In this document: piece after piece, positions 1 through 12,700 of the stretch
Layout: each line of letters opens with the position of its first letter
Position numbering within the stretch: the stretch's first letter is position 1
NCBI GenBank assembly: GCA_031216915.1
Contig: CM062289.1
Span: 446,052,910-446,116,909, forward strand
DNA from: Pictodentalium vernedei
Lineage: Eukaryota > Mollusca > Scaphopoda > Dentaliida > Dentaliidae
Direction: 5' to 3'
DNA length: 64,000 bases
Translations under genes and position numbers: made by a program
Notes under the pieces: model-generated
Seen by the model: only the letters and a program-made list of their open reading frames with translations
Told to the model about the DNA's origin: nothing
Databases searched by the model: none

Positions 1-410
1 AACGGACGAGTCATATGATAAATATTTATATTATTTGTGCTTAAGGTCACATACTAATGCACAATGGCAAATCATGACCGTGACAGTTTTACGTGTGAAA
101 GAAGCCTGAGTACCTGGAGAGAACCACCAAGCATTGACGAGCAACTGTCAGCTCCTCAACATTCTAACTCTGTTCAAGCTCCATTCAAGCATGGTTACAG
201 CGGTTGAAGACATGTGCACCACTGACGTGTAGTACACCTTAGTACACAGCGTCATCGTGCCCCGCCCCCCCATGAAGGCAACCAGGATGAAGTGCCTTGC
301 CCGAGGACACAACGCGAGTTGTCATGGACGGAGATCGAACTCGGGACCTCTAGCATATAACTCCAACAATTTACCACCTTGCGCATCATGGATATGAAGT
401 CACTGTTATG
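1..410 (-). mobile_element. SINE, tRNA-headed, diverged
   Basis: The reverse strand reads from a degenerate tRNA-like head (B box GAGTTCGATCTCC near 330) through the CCTTGGGCAAGG-type body to a tail that starts at the CATGATTTGCCATT motif near 70. It matches the copies at 26949 and 61158 over most of its length but with many substitutions, so it is an old copy. Confidence 0.7.
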
Positions 411-420
411 GTTTTGTTGA

Positions 421-700
421 TTAAATGGTAGTTACAGTGTTATGTGCTAAATCTGCTCGTACAGAATCTTTTTTCCAAGACTCGATCGTGGCTATACACC
501 CCCAAAATAAAATTATGTTGTGATAAAAGATTCTGTATATGCAGAATGTGCACAAAACACATATATATCTCAAGTTTTTTCTGGGAGAGAGATTTTCGAG
601 TTTCAGCAAATATTTTATGGAAAATATTTATTGGCTGGACAAGTAATTTGAAAAGTTATTCCAGAGTCCTGTTTATCATGACTGAAGCATATTGTCTACA
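421..700. other. Intron, no recognised element
   Basis: AT-rich sequence. The short frames on both strands have no splice sites or codon pattern that I would trust. Nothing repeated elsewhere in the window was noticed. Confidence 0.5.
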
Positions 701-705
701 ATTAC

Positions 706-783
706 CTTGCTTAACTTCTGGCTTCACTTTCCTTTTAACAGGTACTGGTTTTTCATCCTTCTCACCCATACTCTGTAGGACAA
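706..783 (-). CDS. Host gene exon m: last visible exon
   Basis: 78 bp (2+75+1). Acceptor TTGACTTTTCAG, donor G|GTAATT. It encodes VLQSMGEKDEKPVPVKRK then VKPEVKQ, a lysine/proline/valine-rich segment. A second AG five codons inside (CCTACAG) could also serve, but only the outer acceptor keeps the phase shared with the other 12 exons. The gene continues beyond position 1. Confidence 0.82.
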
Positions 784-3700
784 CTGAAAAGTCAAGGACA
801 GCATAAAATTAGGAGGGGGGTTCTCAAAAAATATAACAAGCATTATTTTCTCAGAATAAAGAAAGGTTGTCTTGTTGTGTATCAGTGTCACATTTTTAAT
901 TTGTTGTTGTAATAGAGTAAAATCTTTAACCCTTAAAGACTTATTTCTGACTTTTACATCCTTAGAACAGCTGAAAATAGACATATAAGCTTGGCAGTGG
1001 TTTCAAGCCAAGACTTGCCCAAGTCTCTGCTTCGCTACTGACAATGTTCAGGCAGTGGTCCAGGAGATATTTATTTATTTATTTATTTATATTTATTGTT
1101 TAAGGTCACATACTTCTGCACAATGGCTAATCATGACCACAACATGGAGATAAAGTCAAGGTCAGTCAATCGTTTATACCCCATGTTGCCTATTTTAGAG
1201 GACTCGCATAAGCTATGTTTTGGAAGCAAAAAATGAAAATTTTTAGTTACACAAGAATTCTTTTTATGAGTGTCATCTGCCACTAGCATTCAGAAAAAGG
1301 TTGAAGACTGTCACAATGTAATATTAAATAGTCTTCCTCATGTCAGTCCGGACTGTAAATACTAAAACTTGGGAACAGATTTAAATAAAAACAACACAAA
1401 TCAGTATGTATTATCAATTTTTCATTCTTTAAAAAGGAAAATTAAACACAAACTTAGCTTTAATATTGAGCATTCTGCACCGTTTTCAGGTGACTGGGCC
1501 AACTGGAAACAAGTCTCCTGAGTGTCCCAAACATTGGAGCATAAAAAAAAATATTTTTATGGAACAAATGTGTGTCCCAAATTATAGAGTGTCCCAATAT
1601 ATAGAGTAAATACGGTATTAAGATTTTGAAAACAGATAAAAAAAAGAATGCTAGGGTTGTGAGTTTAGAGGGCAAATTATCATGCAGTTCCACAATCAAA
1701 CACGGAATCACCGAAACTCTTTATTTATTAGTGTTTAAGGTCATAAAATTCTGACAACACCCATGTTCACTATTTTAACCCTTTATCTAATATGAAGATT
1801 GGATCCTACGAATATTCGAGATTCGATTTGATATCGACACCATACATCTGCTTCGAGATCGATCCCAAATTAGTCTTAACTCTTTACCCAACGCAGACAA
1901 TATCAAAATTTATTATTTTAAATATAATTTTTTTAAATTTTTCAAAAGATTTCAACAAAACCATATCATGTGACCCCCTCACTGGAACGAGCTCAAAGAG
2001 CTCGTTCCAATGAGGGGGTCACATGATATGGTTTTGTTGACTTATTATGAATAATTTAATTTTTTCCACTGCTCAATTTGCATATTACGCGGGTGGATGC
2101 GGGCGATTCTTTAGATTTTTTCGAATCTCTCATACTAACTTCAATTTGCTACATTTCCAACAATAATTGGATAAAATTGACATAAGACTATTCATTCATG
2201 TAGGCTCAATTCATATTTAATTGAGTAATTGACAATGCTTAATTGTTAGGTAAGTGGTGAATTTTGTCCAGAACATTATCCATAGTTTTAGTTTTTGAAG
2301 GCTTGTTACAATTCTATAACAAGTTAAGCCTTCAAAACTAAAACTATGGATAATGGCCCTAGCTGTTTCAGCAACGGTGCTACAGAGAATATTTATTTAT
2401 TGGGGTTTAAGGTATCAGTCAGTCAAGCAAGGGTCATCACAGTGTACCATAACTTCCATTTGGCGCAATATGAAATAACTTGTCTATTAAGACACGATTC
2501 AATTCGATATCAGACATGACTCAATTCGACAAAAATGTGTGATTCGCAGATCCCAACATGAAGAGCTTGTAAACAAAATTATAGAAAAACTAATTTTTTT
2601 TTTTTTTTGGAGTTAAATTACAGTGGCAATGCCAAATATTTTTCAGTACTATTTTATGGATTGCCAAAAGGCTCCCTCCCACACCAAGAAAAATTGCCCG
2701 AGAAACAAGACACATTATGTTGTCAGCCTTATTTTTCGTGTCGTAATTGAAAGCGAACAATATGCAGTTCATAATGTCTTACCATCTTTCAAAGACTTTC
2801 CTTTTAATGCTCTCTTTGAAAAACTGACGGTAACAATGTCATCCTCTTCAGTTTGAAGATTTTTGGCAACATCTGATTATCAACAGAAAATGAAAAAAAG
2901 GAAAGTTATTAAACAAGTAATTCATTTATCTTTTCAAAGAATGTCTTACAAATAACCAAAGACAACATATTACTGATATATATAATGCCAAACTATTCAC
3001 AAAATTGCCATTCAAATTTTATTATTTCTTCATTTTTTATCTCAACGTCATACCTTGTCACACCTTCAAGTAATGAGGGGTCTTAAGCTATGTTTTTATC
3101 TAGTTTAATACACACTATTTTGAAGTCAAAAATTAAATCTGTAAAAAAAAATCTGAATGGTGATTTTTTGTAAATAATGCTGGCTGGATATGGCAATTTC
3201 ATTTATTTAAATTTCAGGGGGTAAATAACACAAATGATCTTAGCACTGAGCATTTAGTATGATGTTATTTGCAGAACTTTCAGAGGATGGTTGTCAAGAT
3301 TGAATCAAGTTCACCACTTCATTCACCTTCAATGTCTCTCATACATAAAGTAACGACAGAAAATATATTTGAGATCTTAGCACAACATTGGTCTTCAATA
3401 TACAAATATATATCAAGGCCCATAATGCAGTACAGGCACAATATTCAAGTCCAAGTATGACAAGTGTCTATTTACACCCAAGAGTATCTGTCTAAGCCCC
3501 TTGGCAAATGTGAGCAGGCATACACCTTTCCAGCATATCCAGAGGGCTAGGGTTTTAGAAAATGCAGGGGTGCAAAAACTGCTTCTTCAATTTGCAAATG
3601 TGAATCGGTACAGAAGAAGCGGTTCTTTTTACAAAGAATAAAAAATGAAAAAAATGGAGGATTTGAGAATTTTTAATTTCCATACGACTGATTTTCAAGC

Positions 3701-6700
3701 TACTGTTAATTGATTTATTTTATTACTTTCCAAAGTGTAATTTACTGGGATTTCCCGGTTTGATTATAAACGATAACTTCACAAGTGAATTATGCTATCA
3801 ACAATTGGGTCATGCATTCGTGCACGCAAACGAAGATGCTTTGCCATGGGTGTAATGGGGCCTTCATTGTTTTTTTGTTTTTTTAACCCTTTACCTAACA
3901 TGAAAAGCAGACAACACTTGCAAAAAAATATTCTTAAATAACTATCATTTCATTTTTTGTCTCAAAAACATGGGTTATGACCTCTCATTGGAACAAGCTT
4001 GATGAGCTTGTTCCAATGAGGGGTCATAACCTATGTTTTTCAGACAAAAAATGAAAAAATAATGAAAATTAATTGGCGATTTCTGTGAATAGCACTGGCC
4101 GGTTTTGGCCGTTACGTTAGGTAAAGGTTTAAATAATATAATTATCGTTAATAATGAAAAGTAATAAACAGAGTAATCGCTTGACTGGACTGGTTACATG
4201 AAAGAATTCATTTCGAGGCGAGGGACTATATTGTAAAACACTCATGCACATTCGAGCACTCGTGTTTGTACAACGTCCCTCGCCTCTAATGAATTATTTC
4301 ACGTAACCAGTCCAGTCAAGCAATTACTCTCTATGCAGTATTGATTTTATACATCAGTTACACCTTTCCAAAATAATAATAGATTTTCATTTCTCTTTTC
4401 ACACAGATTTTAGTTACTGATGCAAATATGTCATGTCATTAGTGGTTTAACTATTACATGCATGATATTTGTAATATGACTACTTTTTATCAAAGACTAG
4501 CATGGTTACCCGGCATTGCTCGGGCTGAGGAGAGTATTATAAATGTTGGTGCCCCTCTACACCCCCACCCAGCACTTTTTTAAACCTCACCATTAGATTC
4601 CTGGTAAAAAATTACCCCTAATAGACCCCTTTGAAGACGTATATCAGTGAGAAAAATTTTGGTCATAACTTTTGGTGCCCCTCTACACCCCCACCCCGAT
4701 ACTTTTTCAAACCTCACCATTAGATTCCTGATAAAAACGTACCCTTAGTAGACTCCTTTGAAGACATATATCCGTAAAAAAAATTTTGGTCATAACTTTT
4801 GGTGCCCTCTACACCCCCACCCCACACACTTTTAAACCTGACGATGACCTCCGCGATAAAGAAGTACTCCTAGTAGACCCATGTTGGGCACTCAGGGTGG
4901 CTCCATATTCATTTCTATAGCGGACAGACAGACATACAGACATTCCAAAATATAGTATAGAAAGATACCGTGCTACTGGCAAAGGGGGCCTTATTTCAGC
5001 TAGATTATGTTACAAAACAATTGTTTTCTTACACTTTATTGGAGAGTGCCTTTTGTCACTCTCCTAAAAACTGTAACAAAATTATTTTAGGCCCCACAAA
5101 GTAGATCTTCTGTTTCTCAGACCAAAGCATTGCAAAGCCTTGTTGCACTCAAGGGACAAATTTATCAATTTTATTAACCCTTTACCCAACATAACGGCCA
5201 AAACCGGCCAGCGCTATTCTCAAAAATAGCCAATTAATTTTCAAAATATTTTCATTTTTTGTCTCAAAAACATAGGTTATGACCCCTCGTTGGAACGAGC
5301 TCATCGATCTCGTTCCAATGAGGGGTCATAACCTATGTTTTTGAGACAAAAAATGAAAAAAATTAATTATTCAAGAATTTTTTTTGCAAGTGTCGTCTGC
5401 TTTTCATTATAGGTAAAGGGTTAACTTGGGAAAAATATCAGACATAAACCATTTAGTTTTTTAAGTTTGCATTGGTTATAAAAGAGAGGAAGCAACAGCC
5501 AAAAGGACTATGCAAGAGGACCTGAGAAACAGATTTTCAACTTTTTTAGGCCTTATATGAACAATTTTGTTTGTACTATTGGGCAAACTATAACCTGATG
5601 CATATAATATCAAGCCACTATAGTGGCTTTCAGTACTTTTCATAAAAACGTATGCATCTCACCTACACAACTTGAAAATGCCAGACCTGGATCATTGAAT
5701 ATGTCCAGAAGGGTAATGCCAAAGCAGGATATTTCCTAACCAGAACAATTAATGAACAGGAGAAATAGAAACAAGAGGCCCCACGGGGCCTGAGGGCGCT
5801 CACCTGATACTGGCCGAGTCATATCACCAAAATAGCAAGTACTGATAAAACTAAACCTGCATATGAAATTTCGTTGAAATTGGGAGAAAAAAAATCATGG
5901 CTGAAGCAGCCATGCTACCATTGGCGGATTTGAAGTCAAACTTTAGGAAAAGTAGTCATGGTTGAAACAAAAAAAAAAACAACTTGCATATCAAATTTCA
6001 TCAAGTGGGCAAAATATATACACATTTAAAATGTACTTGCTGATCTAAACACTCGCAGTCATAACAGTGTCCTACATGCCTGAAATATCATATTACATTC
6101 ACCACACAAAGACAATTTCTTTCAGCGTATTATTGTCTTTTTCATCCAAATGTGGTATAACAAAAATAAGATAAAACAACTTCACCCCTCAATTCACCCA
6201 CCCTGGGGGCAGCCACGATCAAAATAGGAAGGTCTCATCTACTCATCAATCTAAGACAACCTGCCAAATTTCAAGAAATTTGCGTAAGATAACAATTTTT
6301 AAAATCAACCCACACTGCGGCTGCTGCAGCAGCCACTGTGTGCAGCCAACTGAGACCAAAATAGGACGTTCTCATCTGGACATCAACCCGAATATGCAGA
6401 TGAAATTTCGTGATGATCAGATGAGAACTACGGCCTGTAGGCTGCGCCATACAAAATTCACGATGGCTGCTGCAGCAGCCAATGTAAGCAGCCAGTCATA
6501 ACCAAAATATGACGATCTCATCTAGACACCAACGCGAACATGCATCTCAAATTTGGTGATGATAGATAAGAACTATGGTCTATAGCCTGTGCCGAACAAA
6601 TTGTGGACAGACAGACTCACAGACTTCCGCATGCCCCATGACAATAGCATAGCTTGACTTTGTCAAGAAAAGCTAAAAATTGAACTAATAAAAAACAACA

Positions 6701-9700
6701 CAAAGTCTTTTCAAGATACTGTACTTTTAGATTGTCATTACCGCAAAGTAGTCATGTATAACTTAAACAAGGGATTGTGCCTTGTTATCAGTTTTTCAAC
6801 ATAAAATTGTTTACCCTACTTAGTAACCCAAAGTGTTCATATGTTAGATACCCATATTGGGTACTCAATAATTTATCTATTTATTTATTGGAATTTAAGG
6901 TCACTTTCAGCATCTAAGGCTACATCTTACAGAGGCGTAATTATAATATCAAGTTTGGTCAATCGTTTATGCCTATCACTGCCCACTTTACAGGGCTTTC
7001 AATGCAGGAATTGGTTACTACTGGGCCCAATTTTATCAATAAAGCAGAACTTGAACAAACTTCAATTTGCCACTTCTAAGAAAATCAAAAATCAAATATC
7101 AAAAGATTCTGACAGGAGTAACAGAAAAAAAAGATTTTTTAAGAATATTTCTCATACTGAACTAAGTTATACATGGGCTCCCATAGGGAGCCCAAAAATA
7201 AAAGCTTCTGAAGCAGTGTTTTGGGAGAAGAAGATTCTTCAACGTTATTCCCATTAGCTACACTGTTAAAAAATGATGACTCGGCACTTTTAGTCCTAGA
7301 AAAGAACCTTATGATAAAATTTTTACCATTTTTTTCTTCCGGTCCTAAGGAAGCTTCACACCATATAAAAATTCTCAGTGCCATGTAGTTCTGGAGATAT
7401 GGGCATTTAAAAAGAAAAAAATTTTTTAGCTCCTGCAGTTCCCGTGGGGGACAGGAAAACAATTTTCGGCATAAATTAGGTACTTATGACCCAATAAGCC
7501 CTCATATCAAATTTGGTTCAAATCGACTTTTTGGTTTGGAAAATAAAAATTTTGGTATAATTTGGGCTCCCACAGTGAGCCCAAATATGAACCCAGGTAC
7601 TTGGCTTTACCAAACTTCACTCTCAGCCCCTAAGAATGCTGTACATCAAATATCAAAACATTTTGACTGGTGGATCTGAAAAAAAAATTTTTTTTAAAGA
7701 ATATTCCTCATATTGAACTAAGTTATAATTTGGGCTCCCACAGGGAGACCAAATATGAGCCGAAGGACTTGACTTGAACAAACTTGAATCTCACCTCCCT
7801 AAGCATACTGTATACCAAATATCAAAAGATTCTGACCGGTGGATGCGAAGAAGAAGATTTTAAAAGAATATACCTCGTATTGCACTAAGTTACAATTTGG
7901 GTTCCCAAAGGGAGTCCAAATATGAACTCAGGGACTTGGCTTGAACAAACATCAATCTCACCCCCCTAAGGATGATGCATAGCAAATATCAAAAGATTCT
8001 GATTTGTGGATCCGAAGAAGAAGATTTTTAAAATATATCCCTCATATTGCACTAATTTGAACATTTGGGTTCCCATAGGGAACCCAAATATGGACCGAGG
8101 AATTTGATTTCTACAAATATGTGAATCAATGTTCCAAAGATGTTATATGTAAAATATGAAAGCTTTTAGAGCAGTGGTTTGGAAGAAAACAATTCTTTAT
8201 TTTTTTCCCATTGCCTACTGTGTTAAAAAATACTGACTCAGCACTTTTTCAGAGTCCCGAAAAAGTACCCTATGATAAAACCGATAGCAATTTTTTTTTA
8301 CCAATCCTTTCTGTTGGTCCCAAGAAAGCTTCACACCAAATAAAAATTCTCACTGCCGTGCAGTTTTTGAGATATAGGCGTTTTAATTTTTTTCTATTTT
8401 TAGCTCCTGTGGTTCCCACGGGGCTACAGGAAAAAAAATTTCTGCATAAATTAGGTACTTATGACCCAATAAGCCCTCACATAAAATTTGGTTCAAATTG
8501 GCCTCTCGGTTTAAAAAATAGAAATTTGGGGTGGGGCCAAAATTTTTGCTCCTCCCATAACATCGCCAAGTATAGACCTACAAACTTCTCTTGAACAAAC
8601 TTGAGTCTACACCTCAAAAGGAAGCTGCATACCAAATATCAAGTCTCTGCTATTGCTGGTTCTTGAGAAGAAGATTTTTTAAGAATTGGAGCATTTTTGC
8701 CCCACCCCTCTGCTCAATATGAGCCGAAACCTAATTTGCCCAAAAATCAAAATGCCGCTATATAACCCCTACTCACATGAAATTTCATTAACATGCGGCC
8801 AGTGGTTTGGAAGAAAAAGACCCAAACACCACCTTCACGCCGGACGACGGACGACGGACGAAAAGTGATCAGAAAAGCTCACCCTGACTTTCAGTCAGGT
8901 GAGCTAATAAAATTGATAGAACTCACTCTTTTTTAATACTCGAGCTCGTAATGCTTTCGTTGTTAGCTGCTTAGGAGGCTCATCTTCTTGGGCCCGGTTC
9001 ATGTCTAAAAAGATACAATAGTTCAATCGTTCAGACTGTGTAATAATCTTTCTTAATTATTCATTGATTTATGGTATTTTAAGGTTACATTCAGCATCTA
9101 TGGCTATAGCATTATCTTAACACAAGTATATAGGCATGTTTAACCAATCATTTATACCAGTGCTACCCAATTTATACTCGTCAGCTAAAATTAAATTAAA
9201 AAATTCTTGCCAGTGCCATCCGAAAAAATTAAAATTTCAATTTTGGCCTCCAAAACAGATTTGACCAATCATTGCAACAGGCTCATTGAGCACTTTTCAA
9301 TGAGAGGGTCAAAAACAATGCTTTTGAGGCAGAAAATAAAAGGTTCTACTCATGGTAGGTAAACAGTTAAACCAAAACTTTACTAGAAATCACTGCCCAG
9401 GTGATTTGTTTTTTGTCAGCATGAACTGCCGAAGATGGCATGGTCAGGACACATGCTCTTGAGATTGCAAACGCCTCAAATAGGCCTTTGCGGAGCTGTG
9501 GTAGAATAACACAAAAGTTAAAAAATTTATAGTAATTTATATATTTTTTATACTTACCAATGACCCAGACTTACGACAGTAGTGGCGTATATACGGAATC
9601 AGGGAGGCACTCATTCAGTTCCGTTGTTCAATCTAACGGAAAGAATCCTTCTGTTTGCGTTAGAACATCACGTTCTTCTTTCGGTCCGTCACATACCGGG

Positions 9701-12700
9701 TCGTCTGAATGTGCTAGCAGACTCCCTTTCACGAAAGGGTCGCTTGTTGCCGTCGGAGTGGACTCTCAACAAACAAGTATTCAATCAGATTTGCTACCAA
9801 TGGGAACGGCCAATGATAGACTTATTTGCGACACATCTCAACAATCAGTTGCAGACGTATGTGTCTCCGTGTCCGGATCCAAGAGCTTTTGCAGTAGACG
9901 CTCTGTCGATCCCTTGGGACGGAATGATAGGATATGCGTATCCTCCAGCGCCGTTAATTCAACAAGTATTGCTAAAGATAAAACAATCTCAATGCAAGAT
10001 TCTGTTGGTAGCATCTCTGTCGCCACAGAGACCGTGGATAAATCTACTCAGGTGTCTGTTGTGGGACCTACCGCGGAAGCTTCCTCCACGGGAGGATCTT
10101 CTTTTGCAGGGGAAATCGCGCCAACTCCATCACAACCCGCAAGGTCTCAACCTTCACGTTTTTCCGTTGTGCGGTCCTTCTTGCATGGCAAGCACTTTAC
10201 AGGACGAGCAGTGGACGCGATTTCTAACTGTAGGAGGACCTCCTCTTCGCTAAACTATGCGGCTAAGTGGAAGGTTTTTCGTCGTTGGTGTAGGGATCAT
10301 TCTGTAGATATATTCGATCCCTCTATACCAGACATTGCAAACTTTCTAGTATACTTGTTTGACAAAATCAAACTGCAGCCTGTTACTATAAAGGGTTATA
10401 GATCTATGTTATCTGATACCTATGCACATCATGATAGTTTACAAATTGGATCTAATGTCTCTTTATCGAAGTTGGTTAGAAACTTTTCGATAAATAGACC
10501 CAGAACTCTTAGATTAATTCCTAAGTGGAATTTAGCTTGGGTTCTCCTTAAATTGAAGGAAAAGCCATTTGAACCTCTTGGGACAGTAGATTTCAAATTC
10601 TTATCTTATAAGACAGCTTTTCTCTTAGCTTTCTCTTCTGCTAGAAGAGTCAGTGAGCTTCATGCACTATCGGTGGATGATTCTCATTATCGTAGTGTTG
10701 GGAACACTATCACCTTCACTACTAATGTGGGTTTTTTAGCTAAGAATCAGGCTCCTAATAAATATCCGGAGCCTATTGTTATTAAGGCTCTTCCGTCTTC
10801 AGACGGGCGTAGGCCTTTACTCTGTCCTGTTAGAGCACTACGTATCTATAAACAGAGATCTCAGTTTATCAGAAAGGGACGGAAACGTTTCTTTCTGTCT
10901 TTGATGCCTAATAGAAAGGACATTTCAGTCCATTCTATTGCTAGATGGATTCAGTTAACTATCCGTACTGCTTATGAAGATTTATCTTCTTCTCAGCAGT
11001 CTGTGCTTAAGATTTCTGCTCATGAAGTAAGAGCTCTTTCTACTTCCTGGGCTTATGCTAATAGTGTTGCTATTACAGATTTAATGAAGGCTGCTTATTG
11101 GTCTCAGCCATCCACATTTACGAATTTTTATCTCAGAAATATTGAGTCCATTTCTGGAGACCTGCATTGTTTAGGTCCGTTATCTGTTGCTCAGAATGTC
11201 ATCCACTAAACAGTTGCAACTATAGTTATGCAGGCTTTCTGTTCCGGCAGTGACTCCGTCCGGCTGCCCTCTTCGCTCTGGGCTATTTGACCCAGGGCAA
11301 GGGGAAGGGGGGGGGAGGGGTGTTCCCTTAGGTCACCTGCTTTATAGTGAAAAGCAAGGGAATGCCTCCTCCAAGTCAGTATTTCTGAGTCGCTTCTGGG
11401 ATGGTTTTAAAGTGTAATATTAATGTTTAAATTCATTCATGTCTTATTTTTAAAGTGTAGCTCGGTGTGAAGCATTTGTATATGTCAAGTGTCAAACGGG
11501 CTTTAATATACAATACTCGGACACTTTTAAATGACTATAAAGAGTCTCAATTCTCTGGACTACTTTATTTATTGGCTTGCTTTAAAAATAATTAGTATAA
11601 GGGTTATACTGGATGTTAATAGAGAACATGAATGTTATTGTGCTCAATTATTAAGGGTAGTGTATCTTTCTAATTTAATATTAAATAAGAAAGATACATG
11701 TAAAGCCTAATACTCCTTTTCTCCTTAAGGGGTTACCTCTTTACTATATAGTTGAGCTTATTGGATTTTCCTCTATGTCCTAGGCCCTCCAGCCTGTTTA
11801 CTATTCAGCTAAGTCTGGGTCATTGGTACAGTATAAAAATGTTAAAAAATTTATAGTAATTTATATATTTTTTATACTTACCAATGACCCAGATGGGGAT
11901 GGCCCTCCCTGGAGTTGGGAACTCTTGCCTCCCCGCTGAGTACATAGCGCTGACCAGGCACTGCCAGTAAGAATGATAATTGGCGCCAATTTCGGGACGT
12001 CTGCGTCACTGCGCATGCGCAGTAGAGGCGTAGTATGGAGGTCCTTTAGGATATGATTTCTTTTTGTTTTGGATGCAAATTTTGGGGATTGGGGGGCAAA
12101 ATTTGTGTTTGGCCCTGGTTTTGTTAGAGTTAGCACCAGCTAAGTCTGGGTCATTGGTACAGTATAAAAATACAACTTATTCTATTTTCCTGATGTGAAT
12201 TCCCCTTTGGTACAGTGGAGCCCACTTAATTGGATATCTCAACTGAATAACCCTGTTAAGTGAATATAATTTCCCAACATAAAACCATTTACCATACCTC
12301 CAGTACAAATTTGACCTGTTAATAGAATACAGGTTATAGAGTAAACACCAGTTACAATGAAATCCCTTCATAAATATGACCTGTAGACTGTGGTCAATGT
12401 TATCGGGCTAAGCCTGTAGCCGTCACAGTTGACCAATCACGACGAAAAGGGAATGTCATCATATAGGCATTATATGGTGTCAACCTAACAAGTTACAATG
12501 AAATCCTTACATAAATACGACCTATAGACTGTGCTAAGGGTTTCGGGGTTTTGGACCCCGGCAGCCATCAAGGCTGAATGATCGCAACCAAAAGGGACGT
12601 TCTCATCTAGACATTACAAAGAATCCCTTCATAAATATGACCTGTAGACTATGCTAAAGGTTTTTGGGCTTCGGACTCGGGCAGCCATCATGGTTGAATG

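Larger units (their letters stand above)
9517..12172 (+). mobile_element. DIRS-like retrotransposon copy 1, 5'-deleted, with inverted body
   Basis: The left terminus GTTAAAAAATTTATAGTAAT and right terminus GGTACAGTATAAAAATA are the two DIRS ends seen on copy 2. Here the internal genes read on the plus strand while the termini are arranged as for a minus-strand element. The left inverted repeat is cut after CCAGACTTA and joined to the RNase H region (CGACAGTAGTGG) with a TA microhomology. Gag, RT and the start of RNase H are gone. The remaining body is nearly identical to copy 2, so the event is recent. No target duplication, as expected for tyrosine-recombinase integration. Confidence 0.9.

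Noticed and set aside
7139..7462. 107-codon minus frame near the 168-bp repeat
   Set aside because: It lies wholly within repeat units and is not conserved between them.
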